Shown here piece after piece: positions 12,960-22,313 of a stretch of DNA of 64,000 nucleotides. The position numbers were made by a program, and so were the translations under genes. Source of the DNA: Burkholderiaceae bacterium. Lineage in GTDB: Bacteria > Pseudomonadota > Gammaproteobacteria > Burkholderiales > Burkholderiaceae_C. The DNA is taken from positions 62,001 to 126,000 of the forward strand of contig JAUYTN010000042.1 in the NCBI GenBank assembly GCA_030695205.1. Direction: 5' to 3'. The number at the start of each line of letters is the position of its first letter. Within the stretch, counting starts at the first letter, position 1. The notes beneath the pieces are model-generated. The model was not told where the DNA came from, searched no databases, and saw only the letters and a list, made by a program, of their open reading frames with translations.

Positions 12960-13061
12960 GGAGCAGTTGCAAGCCATCCGGCATCGCCACCTTGGCACGG
13001 CGCTTGCATTCAGCCCAGCCATTCCGTTCACTGTTGTCCCGATTTACCCAGGAGTTCTCGC

Positions 13062-14105
13062 ATGCACAAGCGCCATTTCCTCAAAACCACCTCTGCCGTG
13101 TTGGCCCTGACCGGGTTGTTGGCTGCGGGTGTCGCCCATGCACAGAACAAAGCCATCAAGTTCCAGCTCGACTGGCGCTTTGAAGGGCCCTCTGCCCTGT
13201 TTTTGCAGCCTGCTGCCAAGGGCTACTTCAAAGACGCAGGCCTGGACGTGACCATTGACGCTGGCAACGGCTCCGGTGCCACCGTCACCCGTGTGGCCTC
13301 GGGCACCTACGACATGGGCTTCGCGGACATGGCCGCGCTCATGGAGTTCCATGCCAACAACCCGGACGCGCCCAACAAGCCCGTGGCCGTGATGATGGTG
13401 TACAACAACTCGCCTGCTGCGGTACTGGCCCTGAAAAAGTCCGGCATCAAAACCCCCGCTGACCTCAGCGGCAAAAAGCTGGGCGCTCCGGTGTTTGACT
13501 CCGGGCGCAAAGCCTTCCCCATCTTCGAGAAGGCCAACGGTGTGAGCAACGTCACTTGGACGGCCATGGACCCACCCCTGCGTGAAACCATGCTGGTGCG
13601 GGGCGATGTGGACGCCATCACCGGCTTCTCGTTCACCTCCATCCTGAACCTGGAAGCGCGCGGCGTGGCCAATGCCGACATCGTGGTCATGCCCTTTGCC
13701 GACAACGGCGTCAAGCTGTATGGCAACGCCATCATCGCCTCGCCCAAGATGCTGAAAGAGAACCCGGCCGCCGTCAAAGCGTTTCTGGCCGCATTCGCCA
13801 AGGGCGCCAAAGAGGTCATTGCCAACCCTGAGGCTGCCATTGCGGTGGTCAAAGAACGCGACGGCATCATCAACACCGCGCTGGAAACCCGCCGCCTCAA
13901 GCTGGCCATTGACTCCGTGGTGGCCAGCCCCGACGCACGCCGCGAAGGCTTTGGCCGCATCAATGACGGCCGCATGGCCCTGATGGCCAGCCAGGTGTCA
14001 GACGCCTACAAAACCAAAACCCGCGTGGACGTCAAAGCCGTGTGGGACGGCTCAGCGATGCCCGACGCTGCCGTGCTCGACATCCTCCCCAAGGCCAAAA
14101 AATAA
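13062..14105 (+). CDS. ABC transporter substrate-binding protein, NMT1/THI5-like
   Basis: A 347-residue periplasmic protein with a Sec signal (HKRHFLKTTSAVLALTGLLA, cleavage after AHA-Q near residue 27), then the two-lobed SsuA/TauA/THI5-type fold starting IKFQLDWRFEGPSALFLQPA. The family binds sulfonates, nitrate, or pyrimidine-like thiamine precursors. The deaminase and urease genes downstream suggest a nitrogen heterocycle such as a pyrimidine or purine product. A strong hairpin follows the gene, so it can be made in excess over the membrane subunits. Confidence 0.88.
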   Translation: MHKRHFLKTTSAVLALTGLLAAGVAHAQNKAIKFQLDWRFEGPSALFLQPAAKGYFKDAGLDVTIDAGNGSGATVTRVASGTYDMGFADMAALMEFHANNPDAPNKPVAVMMVYNNSPAAVLALKKSGIKTPADLSGKKLGAPVFDSGRKAFPIFEKANGVSNVTWTAMDPPLRETMLVRGDVDAITGFSFTSILNLEARGVANADIVVMPFADNGVKLYGNAIIASPKMLKENPAAVKAFLAAFAKGAKEVIANPEAAIAVVKERDGIINTALETRRLKLAIDSVVASPDARREGFGRINDGRMALMASQVSDAYKTKTRVDVKAVWDGSAMPDAAVLDILPKAKK

Positions 14106-14128
14106 GCCTGGGCGCACCCGCCGCCAGC

Positions 14129-14175
14129 AGGCCAGATCGCCCGGTGCCCGGCACCGCTGGGCGGCTGGCCTTTTT
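14129..14175 (+). terminator. Long hairpin with T run after the binding-protein gene
   Basis: AGGCCAG (14129-14135) pairs with CTGGCCT (14165-14171), with further GC pairing inside (CCCGGTGCC with CGGCACCG) and TTTTT at 14171-14175. It sits between the binding protein and the ATPase genes, so partial termination is likely, favouring the binding protein. Confidence 0.65.
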
Positions 14176-14240
14176 CTTGGCAAACCCCGCCTGGAACAGG
14201 CATGGCGTGGCCCGACACGCCCACCCGCCCCGGAGTCCGT

Positions 14241-15086
14241 ATGAACACACCTGCCCCTTTCCCGCCACCGACGGCCTTTGTGGAATTCAAAAACGTCTGG
14301 CTGGCGTACAACGACGAACTGCATGCCAAAGGCATTTTTGCGGTGGAAGACATCAACCTGCGGGTGTCGCAGGGTGAGTTCATCGCCATCGTGGGGCCTT
14401 CGGGCTGCGGCAAATCCACCTTCATGAAGCTGACCACCGGCCTGAAAAAGCCCACACGCGGACAGATTGTGGTGGACGGCCAGGCCGTCAACGGGCCGCT
14501 CAAAATCTCGGGCATGGCGTTTCAGGCGCCTTCGTTGCTGCCCTGGCGCACCACGCTGGACAACGTGCTGCTGCCGCTTGAAATCGTCGAGCCCCACCGC
14601 AGCCAGTTCAAGACCAAGCGCAAAGAGTACGAGGCCCGCGCCAGTGCCTTGCTTGAAAGTGTGGGCTTGGGCGGCATGGAGAAGAAATTTCCGTGGCAGC
14701 TCTCGGGCGGCATGCAGCAGCGCGCCAGCATTTGCCGCGCCCTCATTCACGAGCCCAAGATGCTGTTGCTTGACGAGCCCTTTGGCGCGCTGGACGCCTT
14801 CACCCGCGAAGAACTCTGGTGCACCCTGCGCGACCTGCAAGCGACCCAGAAATTCAACGTCATTCTGGTGACGCACGACCTGCGCGAAAGCGTGTTCCTG
14901 GCTGATACGGTGTATGTCATGAGCAAGGGCCCAGGCCGCTTTGTGGTGCAGCGCCACATCGACCTGCCCCGCCCCCGTGACCTGGAGGTGACCTACACCC
15001 CAGAGTTCACCGACATCGTGCACGAGTTGCGCGGCCACATCGGAGCCATGCGCAAAACAGGCTCGTCCGCAGCCATCACCCAATAA
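14241..15086 (+). CDS. ABC transporter ATP-binding protein (TauB/SsuB-like)
   Basis: The 281-residue ATPase shows Walker A GPSGCGKST near residue 54, signature LSGGMQQRASICRAL near 155, Walker B MLLLDEPFGALD near 174, and the H-loop VTHDLRES near 211. It energises the importer made with the flanking genes. The ATG at 14241 follows GGAG and starts the conserved part; an upstream ATG at 14202 adds 13 unconserved residues. It lies 15 bases before the permease gene. Confidence 0.93.
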   Translation: MNTPAPFPPPTAFVEFKNVWLAYNDELHAKGIFAVEDINLRVSQGEFIAIVGPSGCGKSTFMKLTTGLKKPTRGQIVVDGQAVNGPLKISGMAFQAPSLLPWRTTLDNVLLPLEIVEPHRSQFKTKRKEYEARASALLESVGLGGMEKKFPWQLSGGMQQRASICRALIHEPKMLLLDEPFGALDAFTREELWCTLRDLQATQKFNVILVTHDLRESVFLADTVYVMSKGPGRFVVQRHIDLPRPRDLEVTYTPEFTDIVHELRGHIGAMRKTGSSAAITQ

Positions 15087-15101
15087 GCAACGGAGCCCGT
15101 C

Positions 15102-15869
15102 ATGACCAAAAAACAGAAAGAAGCCTGGGCCCCGTGGCTGCTGCTGCTGGCCACTGTGGCGCTGTGGCAAATTATTTGCTCGGCATTCAATGTGTCGGAG
15201 TTCATCTTCCCCAGCCCGCTTCGTATCTGGGAGCAAACCCTGGAGCACAGCACCACCATTGCCGGGCATGCCTGGCGCACCTTCTGGGTAACGATGGTGG
15301 GTTTTGGCATTGCCATCGTGGTGGGTGTGTTGCTGGGTTTTCTGATTGGCAGCTCGCGCCTGGCCTATGCGGCCGTGTACCCGCTCATGACCGCCTTCAA
15401 CGCCCTGCCCAAGGCCGCTTTTGTGCCCATTCTGGTGGTGTGGTTTGGCATTGGGGTGGGACCTGCGGTGCTGACCGCGTTTCTCATCAGCTTTTTCCCC
15501 ATCATGGTCAACATTGCCACAGGCTTGGCCACGCTGGAACCTGAGCTGGAAGACGTGCTGCGCGTGCTGGGTGCCAAGCGCTGGGATGTGCTCACCAAAG
15601 TAGGCCTGCCCCGCTCCATGCCCTACTTCTTTGGCTCGCTCAAAGTGGCCATCACGCTCGCGTTTGTGGGCACCACCGTGTCTGAAATGACGGCCTCTGA
15701 CCAGGGCATTGGCTACTTGCTCATTTCGGCTGGATCGTCCATGCAAATGGGCCTGGCCTTCAGCGGGCTGCTGGTGGTGGGCGCCATGGCCATGGTGATG
15801 TACGAGCTGTTCAGCTTTATTGAAAAGCACACCACCGGCTGGGCCCACCGTGGCTCGCAGGGCGAATAA
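15102..15869 (+). CDS. ABC transporter permease (TauC/SsuC-like)
   Basis: A 255-residue inner-membrane subunit with about six transmembrane segments. The EAA-type coupling loop lies near residues 145-165 (LEDVLRVLGAKRWDVLTKV), which contacts the ATPase. The usual N-terminal FPSPLRIWE motif of the SsuC/TauC/ThiX group is present near residue 36. It is in one operon with the binding protein, ATPase and deaminase (16 bases before the next ATG). Confidence 0.92.
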   Translation: MTKKQKEAWAPWLLLLATVALWQIICSAFNVSEFIFPSPLRIWEQTLEHSTTIAGHAWRTFWVTMVGFGIAIVVGVLLGFLIGSSRLAYAAVYPLMTAFNALPKAAFVPILVVWFGIGVGPAVLTAFLISFFPIMVNIATGLATLEPELEDVLRVLGAKRWDVLTKVGLPRSMPYFFGSLKVAITLAFVGTTVSEMTASDQGIGYLLISAGSSMQMGLAFSGLLVVGAMAMVMYELFSFIEKHTTGWAHRGSQGE

Positions 15870-15885
15870 GCCCGCAAGGTTTGCC

Positions 15886-16383
15886 ATGGCACAGACCCAA
15901 CACCCCGGCCTGACCCCCGACCAGCTGCAGCGCCACCTGCTGCGTGCCGATGGTGTGGCCCGTCGGGCCATGGCCATGGGCCGCCACCCTTTTGGCGCGC
16001 TGCTGGTGGCGCCCGATGGGGAGACGGTGCTGGCCGAGCAAGGCAACATTGACACAGTGCACCACGCCGAGGCCACGCTGGCACGCACGGCTTCGCTGAA
16101 CTACCCAGCCAGCTTTCTGTGGGGTTGCACACTGGTCACCACCTTTGAGCCTTGCGCCATGTGCACCGGCACGATTTACTGGGCCCACATTGGGCACATT
16201 GTGTACGGGGCCAGCGAAGAAGCCCTGCTGGCCCTGACCGGCAACCACCCCGACAACCCCACCCTCAGCCTGCCCTGCCGGGAGGTGGTGGCACGCGGGC
16301 AAAAGCCCCTGCGCATCACCGGCCCAGTGCCCGGGCTGGAAGCCACCCTGGTCGAGACCCACCGCCACTTCTGGCAACGCTGA
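15886..16383 (+). CDS. Zn-dependent nucleoside/nucleobase deaminase
   Basis: The 165-residue product belongs to the cytidine/deoxycytidylate deaminase fold of the guanine deaminase/TadA type. It has HAEATL (Zn His and catalytic Glu, residue ~63) and EPCAMCTG (two Zn Cys, residue ~88). Substrate is not certain: guanine, cytosine or a related ring. The operon context (importer upstream, ureD 13 bases downstream) suggests deamination of an imported nitrogen heterocycle. The ATG at 15886 is chosen because upstream residues belong to the permease end. Confidence 0.87.
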   Translation: MAQTQHPGLTPDQLQRHLLRADGVARRAMAMGRHPFGALLVAPDGETVLAEQGNIDTVHHAEATLARTASLNYPASFLWGCTLVTTFEPCAMCTGTIYWAHIGHIVYGASEEALLALTGNHPDNPTLSLPCREVVARGQKPLRITGPVPGLEATLVETHRHFWQR

Positions 16384-16396
16384 GCCTGTCCGCCGC

Positions 16397-17227
16397 ATGC
16401 CCTGGAACGCCCAACTGAACCTGGACTACCGGCGCCAGGACGACCGCACGCTGCTGCGGTTTGCGCACGACGGCCCGCTGCGGGTGCTCAAAAGCCTGTA
16501 CCCAGAGGGCAACGGGGTGTGCCACAGCGTGCTCGTCCACCCACCGGGTGGCCTGGTGGCTGGCGACACCCTGGACGTGCAGGTGCAGGTGCAGCCCGGC
16601 GCCCATGCCCTGGTCAGCACACCGGGGGCCACCCGCTTTTACCGATCGGATGGTGAAGCAGCCACCCAGCGAGTGAAGCTGCAACTGCGCCCTGGCGCCA
16701 GGCTGGAGTGGCTGCCGCTGGAGACCATTGCCCACCCCGGCTGCCAGGCGCGCAACCACCTGACGCTGGACATCGCCCCCGATGCCGAGCTGCTGGGCTG
16801 GGAAGTGACCGCACTGGGCCTGCCAGCCACGGGCCAGGCGTTTGACCATGGCCAGCTGCACCAGCGCATCCACTGGCCTGCCCATTGGCTGGAAGAAAGT
16901 CGCATCAGCGGCCAGGACCACCGCCTGCAGCAGGCTGCCATGGGTCTGGCTGGCCACCGCTGCCTGGCCACCATGTACCTGGCCAGTGGCAGCCCCATGC
17001 CGCCCGCACGGCGCGAAGCCCTGCTGCACACCGTGCGCGACGTGATCGGTCAGCACAGCCTGGCAGGCAGCGCTGCTGCCACCTGCCCCAACCCCCATGT
17101 GCTGGTGGTGCGTGCCCTGGCACCGCTGGTAGAACCCGCCATGAACCTGCTGCAACTGCTGTGGGGGCCTTTGCGGCACGCAGCCTGGCAACTGCAGGCC
17201 AGCCCACCCCGCATCTGGTCGGTTTAG
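16397..17227 (+). CDS. ureD: Urease accessory protein UreD
   Basis: A 276-residue UreD: SLYPEGNGVCHSVLVHPPGG near residue 32, the STPGATRFYRS block near 74, and LEWLPLETIAHPG near 100. UreD binds apo-urease and works with UreF and UreG to load nickel. It is normally next to ureA. Here it is the last gene of the importer-deaminase operon, and ureA is about 28 kb away; ureE, ureF and ureG are not found in the window. The full length and intact motifs argue that it still works. Confidence 0.93.
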   Translation: MPWNAQLNLDYRRQDDRTLLRFAHDGPLRVLKSLYPEGNGVCHSVLVHPPGGLVAGDTLDVQVQVQPGAHALVSTPGATRFYRSDGEAATQRVKLQLRPGARLEWLPLETIAHPGCQARNHLTLDIAPDAELLGWEVTALGLPATGQAFDHGQLHQRIHWPAHWLEESRISGQDHRLQQAAMGLAGHRCLATMYLASGSPMPPARREALLHTVRDVIGQHSLAGSAAATCPNPHVLVVRALAPLVEPAMNLLQLLWGPLRHAAWQLQASPPRIWSV

Positions 17228-17292
17228 ACTCCGCCCACACACAGGGTCGGCTACCGGGCACCCTCTGTGCCAGAGGAGAGGTACCCCCCGAC

Positions 17293-20200
17293 ATGCCAGG
17301 CCCACATTGCACCCACCCACCACAGACGCTGGCGCTGTGGCGCAGCCTGGGCATGAGCCTGGGGGCGTGGGCGTGGATGGGCTGCTCAGCCGGGGCGCGT
17401 TCCCTCGCCAGCTGGCTCCGCCTGGGGCTGGTGGTGGGCACCCTGCTGGGGCTGTCGGGCGCTGCCCTCGCCCTGGAACCCATCACCCCTGATCGACCGG
17501 CTGCATCCACCCAGGCCCAACACGGCCGCACCCTCACCCTGGGCGTGTTCGCTTTTCGGCCCAAACCGATCATGGAGGAGCGCTTCGCGCCGCTGGGCCA
17601 CTACCTGAGCCAGGCCTTGCCGGGCCTGCACGTCCAGGTGGTGCCGCTGTCCAACGAAGAGCTGGAAACCGCCCTCATCAACCAGAAGGTGGACTTTGTC
17701 CTGACCAACCCCACGCACTTCGTCAAGCTACGCGAGCACGGCAGTCTGTCAGGGGCGCTGGCCACCATGGTCATGCGCCAAGGCGACCTTGCGGTGCACG
17801 GCATTGGCGGCGTCATCGTTCGGCGGGCGGACCGCACCGACCTGCAGCAACTGACCGACCTGTCCAAGCGCCGGATTGCCATTGCGGGCAAGCACTACCT
17901 GGGCACTTACATGGCACCCGCCGCCGAGTTGGTGGCCGCAGGGGTGAACCTGGACGGCATCGAGTGGGTGGAGACGCTGCAACCGGTGGACCAAGTCATT
18001 ACCTCGGTGCTGGAGCGCCGGGCAGACGCGGGCTTTGTGCGCACAGGCGTGCTGGAAGATATGGAGCGCGAGGGCAAGCTGGCACCTGGTGCGCTGGCGG
18101 TGATCAACCCCATCAGTCACCCCAATTTCATGTTCAGGGCATCTACCCGGCTGTACCCGGAGTGGCCCTTGGTGGCGGTGTCGCATGTGGACCCCGCCAT
18201 CAGCCAGCAGGTGGCACACGAACTGATGGCCCTGCGCCCCGGTGACGCCGCCGCCAAGGCGGCTCAGATTTACGGGTTCACCATCCCGGCCGACTACGCA
18301 CCCGTTGAACAAGCCATGCGCAACGTGCGCATGGAACCCTTTGACCGCGTGCCCGAGCTGAACCTGGCCGACGTCTGGAACCGCTTCAGCGTCTGGATCG
18401 CCGTGGTGGGCACGGTCAGCGTGTTGGCCATGCTGCTGACCATGGGCCTGGTGCTCCAGCGCCGCCGCTTGCTGCTGACCCAGGCAACCTTGCAAACCCA
18501 CCAACGCGAACTCAGCGAGGCCACCGAACGCCTGAGCTACCTGATGGAATCCAGCCCCGTCATGTTCTATACCCTGGCGGTCAACGGCCCCCACACCCGG
18601 CCCACCTGGGTGGGGGGCAACATCCGCCGGCTCATAGGCTACACCCCCGAACAGGCACTGGACCCCCAATGGTGGCGCACCCACCTCCACCCCGACGACT
18701 TTGCCGCCGCTGCGCAAACCATGCGCAAGCTGCACCAGGCCCAGGAGCTGCGCCATGCGTTCCGTTTTCGGCTGACCGACGGCAGCTACCGCTGGTTTGA
18801 GGACGAGGTGCGGGTGCTGGGACAGCGCCATGGAGAGACCGAGGCGCTGGGCATCTGGCGCGACATCACCACCGCCAAGCAGCAGGAAGACAGCCTGCAC
18901 CTGGCCGCCAGCGTATTCAACAACAGCTACGACGGCATCATCATCACCGACCGGCACCAGCACATCGTCAACACCAACCCGGCGTTCAGCCGCATCACCG
19001 GCATACCCCGCGCCCACGCGCTGGGCCAGCGCCTGGAGTCACTGGCCGGGGCCACGGACGCCAACGCAGCGACCGAACCCGGTGTGCTGCACCACATGCC
19101 CGACATCCTGGCCAGCCAGGGACATTGGCAGGGCGAGGTGGTGCTGCGGCGGCATTGGGGACCTGGCGTGGTGTGTGCCATGTCGGCCACGGCGGTGCAA
19201 GACAGCCACGCAGACACAGCCCACCACGTCATCGTGTTCTCGGACATCAGCCACATCAAGGCCCACCAGGCCGAGCTGGACCGCCTGGCCTACTTTGACC
19301 CCCTCACCGGCGTGCCCAACCGCCGACTGTTGGCCGACCGGCTCAACCAGGCGGTGGAGCGGGCCCGCCGCACCGATCTGTCGCTGGCCGTGTGTTACCT
19401 GGACCTGGACGACTTCAAGCCCGTCAACGACCGCTTGGGCCATGCCATGGGCGACCAGCTGCTCATCCAGGTAACGTCGCGGCTGCAAGCCATTCTGCGG
19501 GGGAACGACACGCTGGCGCGACTGGGGGGCGACGAGTTTGTGCTGCTGCTGACAGACCTGGGCCAACCCACCGAGTGGCAACTGGTGCTGGAGCGGGTGC
19601 TGGCTGCGGTGCAGCAACCCGTGGCCCTGGGCAACGAGCACGTGGTGGTCTCGGTCAGTGTGGGGGTTACGGTGTACCCAGCCGACCAGTCCGATGCCGA
19701 CAGCCTGCTGCGCCACGCCGACCAGGCCATGTACCGGGCCAAGCAAGCGGGGCGCAACCGCTACCACCTGTTCGACATGGCCCAGGACCGAGAGGTGCAG
19801 GCCCAGCGCGAGCAGCAGCTGCGCCTGGCCGCCGCCCTGGCCGACAACGAGCTGGTGCTGTTTTACCAACCCAAGGTGGACCTGGAAACCGGTGCGGTGG
19901 TGGGCGCAGAAGCGCTCATGCGCTGGCGACACCCCGAGCGGGGTTTGCTGCCGCCGGGTGAATTTCTGTGGCAAGCGGCAGACAGCGAGCTGGAAATTGA
20001 CCTGGGCGAATGGGTCATCTGCACCGCGCTGCACCAGCTCGACCAGTGGCAGCACACACCAGGCAGCCTGCCCGATGACCTGTGCATCAGCGTCAACCTC
20101 AGCGGGCACCAGTTGCTCAAGCCCGGTTTTTTCAACTTTCTGCAACGCTCGCTGGCCGAGCACCCCGGCGTGGACCCCCACCACCTGGAGCTGGAGATTT

Positions 20201-20622
20201 TGGAAAGCGCTGCCATTGCCGACATGGCGACGGCGGCCCACGTCATGACCCAGTGCCGCGCGCTGGGCGTGCGCTTTGCCCTGGACGACTTTGGCACCGG
20301 CTACTCGTCGCTGGCGTACTTTCGCACCCTGCCGGTGGACGTGATCAAGATTGACCAGAGCTTTGTGCGCGACATGCTGCAAGACGCCGACGACCACGGC
20401 ATTGTGCAAAGCGTGGTGTACCTGGCCCACGCCTTCCACCGCCCCGTGATTGCAGAAGGCGTAGAAACCCTGGCCCACGCTGCAGCGCTGCTGCGCCTGG
20501 GCTGCCACCTGGGACAGGGTTACGGCATTGCCCGGCCCATGCCCGCAGAACAGCTACAAGCCTGGGCCGCTGACTGGCAGCACCAGCAGCTGTGGCGCAG
20601 CCTGCGCTCAGCAATTGTTTGA
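17293..20622 (+). CDS. PhnD-like sensor with PAS, GGDEF and EAL domains
   Basis: A 1109-residue membrane sensor for cyclic di-GMP turnover. Order: signal/transmembrane segment ~41-60; PhnD-type periplasmic binding domain ~75-340 (starts LGVFAFRPKP); transmembrane helix ~364-390; two PAS domains (~416-520 and ~536-650); GGDEF domain with GGDEF near 745 and an I-site RGND five residues before it; EAL domain from ~835 with AEALMRW, DDFGTGYSS, KIDQSF and AEGVET. Both catalytic sites look intact, so it could make or degrade c-di-GMP. Phosphonate or another anion may be the ligand. The ATG at 17293 is used; 17353 is possible. Confidence 0.9.
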   Translation: MPGPHCTHPPQTLALWRSLGMSLGAWAWMGCSAGARSLASWLRLGLVVGTLLGLSGAALALEPITPDRPAASTQAQHGRTLTLGVFAFRPKPIMEERFAPLGHYLSQALPGLHVQVVPLSNEELETALINQKVDFVLTNPTHFVKLREHGSLSGALATMVMRQGDLAVHGIGGVIVRRADRTDLQQLTDLSKRRIAIAGKHYLGTYMAPAAELVAAGVNLDGIEWVETLQPVDQVITSVLERRADAGFVRTGVLEDMEREGKLAPGALAVINPISHPNFMFRASTRLYPEWPLVAVSHVDPAISQQVAHELMALRPGDAAAKAAQIYGFTIPADYAPVEQAMRNVRMEPFDRVPELNLADVWNRFSVWIAVVGTVSVLAMLLTMGLVLQRRRLLLTQATLQTHQRELSEATERLSYLMESSPVMFYTLAVNGPHTRPTWVGGNIRRLIGYTPEQALDPQWWRTHLHPDDFAAAAQTMRKLHQAQELRHAFRFRLTDGSYRWFEDEVRVLGQRHGETEALGIWRDITTAKQQEDSLHLAASVFNNSYDGIIITDRHQHIVNTNPAFSRITGIPRAHALGQRLESLAGATDANAATEPGVLHHMPDILASQGHWQGEVVLRRHWGPGVVCAMSATAVQDSHADTAHHVIVFSDISHIKAHQAELDRLAYFDPLTGVPNRRLLADRLNQAVERARRTDLSLAVCYLDLDDFKPVNDRLGHAMGDQLLIQVTSRLQAILRGNDTLARLGGDEFVLLLTDLGQPTEWQLVLERVLAAVQQPVALGNEHVVVSVSVGVTVYPADQSDADSLLRHADQAMYRAKQAGRNRYHLFDMAQDREVQAQREQQLRLAAALADNELVLFYQPKVDLETGAVVGAEALMRWRHPERGLLPPGEFLWQAADSELEIDLGEWVICTALHQLDQWQHTPGSLPDDLCISVNLSGHQLLKPGFFNFLQRSLAEHPGVDPHHLELEILESAAIADMATAAHVMTQCRALGVRFALDDFGTGYSSLAYFRTLPVDVIKIDQSFVRDMLQDADDHGIVQSVVYLAHAFHRPVIAEGVETLAHAAALLRLGCHLGQGYGIARPMPAEQLQAWAADWQHQQLWRSLRSAIV

Positions 20623-20678
20623 TAGATAGCAAACTATCCATTTATAGCAAGCGCAAAGTGGGTATTTCGCTTTAAGTT
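20617..20678. repeat. AT-rich interspersed repeat, copy e
   Basis: TTTGATAGATAGCAAACTAT then ATAGCAAGCGCAAAGTGGGT. It carries the stop of the GGDEF-EAL gene and fills the gap to the convergent urtE gene. Confidence 0.6.
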
Positions 20679-21371
20679 TCAGATCGCCACAAGCTGCCGC
20701 ACGCCCTTGGCTTCCATTTCGCTGCCCGGGCCCCGGGCAATGACCTCGCCGCGTTCCATCACCAGGTAGTCGTCGGCCAGCTCCTGCGCGAAGTCGTAGT
20801 ACTGCTCGCACAGCAAAATGGCCATGTCCCCCCGGTCCGCCAACATGCGGATGACGCGGCCAATGTCCTTGATGATGCTGGGCTGAATGCCCTCGGTGGG
20901 CTCATCCAGCACCAGCAGCTTGGGGCCGGCGGCCAGGGCGCGGGCAATGGCCAGTTGTTGCTGCTGTCCACCCGACAAGTCCCCCCCCCGGCGGTGCAGC
21001 ATCTGCTTCAACACCGGGAACAGCTCGAACAACTCCGGCGGCACTGGTGTGCTGGCGGGCTTGTGGGCCAGGCCCATAGCCAGGTTTTCCTGGACGGTCA
21101 GGCGGGCAAAAATTTCGCGACCCTGCGGCACAAATCCAATGCCCGCGCGGGCGCGCTCATAGGGCGTGGCCTTGGAAATGTCTTGCCCGTTGAACACGAT
21201 GCTCCCGTTCCTGATGGGCACCAGCCCCATCAGGCTTTTGAGCAGCGTGGTTTTTCCCACCCCGTTGCGGCCCAGCAGCACCGTGACCTTGCCCACTTGG
21301 GTTTGCAGGCTCACATCCCTCAGGATGTGCGAGCCACCGTAGTACTGGTTGATGTGTTGAACGTCTAGCAT
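20679..21371 (-). CDS. urtE: Urea ABC transporter ATP-binding protein UrtE
   Basis: The 230-residue LivF-like ATPase of the urea importer. It has Walker A LGRNGVGKTTLLKS near residue 33, signature LSGGQQQQLAIARAL near 134, and Walker B LLVLDEPTEGIQPS near 154. The GIQPSIIKDI and YYGGSHILRD segments are typical of UrtE. It is last in urtB-C-D-E on the minus strand, separated from urtD by 66 bases taken up by an AT-rich repeat. Confidence 0.95.
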   Translation of the reverse strand: MLDVQHINQYYGGSHILRDVSLQTQVGKVTVLLGRNGVGKTTLLKSLMGLVPIRNGSIVFNGQDISKATPYERARAGIGFVPQGREIFARLTVQENLAMGLAHKPASTPVPPELFELFPVLKQMLHRRGGDLSGGQQQQLAIARALAAGPKLLVLDEPTEGIQPSIIKDIGRVIRMLADRGDMAILLCEQYYDFAQELADDYLVMERGEVIARGPGSEMEAKGVRQLVAI

Positions 21372-21437
21372 TTTTTAAGCTTTTTTGGCCTCAAGAGCTT
21401 GATTGACAAGCAATTACAGCTACTGTTTTTTCAATGC
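21372..21437. repeat. AT-rich interspersed repeat, copy b
   Basis: AAGCTTTTTTGGCCTCAAGA then GCTTGATTGACAAGCAATTA and CAGCTACTG. It occupies exactly the urtD-urtE gap. Confidence 0.65.
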
Positions 21438-22313
21438 TCAGCGACCGAGATACACCTCGATCACCCGCTCATCGGCCTGCACCTGGTCCAGCGTGCCCTG
21501 GGCCAGCACAGCGCCGTCGCACAGCACGGTCACGATGTCGGAGATGGTGCGGATAAAACCCATGTCGTGCTCCACCACCATCAGGCTGTGCTGGCCTTTG
21601 AGGGTGAGAAACAGCTCGGCGGTGCGCTCTGTTTCCTCGTCGGTCATGCCCGCCACCGGCTCGTCGAGCAGCAGCAGTTTGGGGTCTTGCATGAGCAGCA
21701 TGCCGATCTCCAGCCACTGCTTTTGCCCGTGGCTCAGCAAGCCTGCCAGGCGCGACACGCTGGGCGCCAGGTGGATGGTGTGCAGCACCTGGGCCAGCCG
21801 GTCACGCTGTGCGCTGTCCAGCCGGAAGGTCATGGACGGCCACACCCGCTTGTTGGTCTTGAGCGCCAGCTCCAGGTTCTCAAACACCGTCAGGTGCTCG
21901 AACACCGTGGGCTTCTGGAACTTGCGGCCAATGCCCAGCTCGGCAATCTCGGCCTCGCGGTGGCGCAGCAGGTCGATGGTGGAGCCAAAAAACACCGTAC
22001 CACTGTCGGGCCGGGTTTTGCCCGTGATGATGTCCATCATCGTGGTTTTGCCCGCGCCGTTGGGGCCGATGATGCAGCGCAGCTCGCCGGGTGCAATGTC
22101 CAGGCTCAGGTGGTTGATGGCCTTGAAGCCATCAAAGCTGACACTCACGTCCTCCAGGTACAGAATGCGCCCGTGCGCCACATCCACCTCGCCGGGGGTG
22201 TGCACACGGCCAAAACCGGCCTCCCGCCCGCCCGACTCGGTCTGGCCAGGCACCGTGGCCTGGGCCATGGCGGCGCGGCGCTGTGCGCCTTGCTCCATCA
22301 GATCGGGGGTCAT
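21438..22313 (-). CDS. urtD: Urea ABC transporter ATP-binding protein UrtD
   Basis: The 291-residue LivG-like ATPase: Walker A IGPNGAGKTTMMDIITG near residue 83, the UrtD-type signature LSHGQKQWLEIGMLL near 200, and Walker B LLLLDEPVAGMTDEET near 219. It has an N-terminal extension of about 45 residues before ILYLEDVSVSFDGFKA. The ATG at 22313 overlaps the urtC stop by four bases, so they are translationally coupled; the longer open frame upstream reads inside urtC. Confidence 0.95.
   Translation of the reverse strand: MTPDLMEQGAQRRAAMAQATVPGQTESGGREAGFGRVHTPGEVDVAHGRILYLEDVSVSFDGFKAINHLSLDIAPGELRCIIGPNGAGKTTMMDIITGKTRPDSGTVFFGSTIDLLRHREAEIAELGIGRKFQKPTVFEHLTVFENLELALKTNKRVWPSMTFRLDSAQRDRLAQVLHTIHLAPSVSRLAGLLSHGQKQWLEIGMLLMQDPKLLLLDEPVAGMTDEETERTAELFLTLKGQHSLMVVEHDMGFIRTISDIVTVLCDGAVLAQGTLDQVQADERVIEVYLGR

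Larger units (their letters stand above)
12721..13061. other. Promoter region of the ABC importer operon
   Basis: 341 bases without a gene. The second half becomes AT-richer and contains two inverted repeats, listed separately, within 160 bases of the first gene. This suggests repression or activation of the importer operon. Confidence 0.6.
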
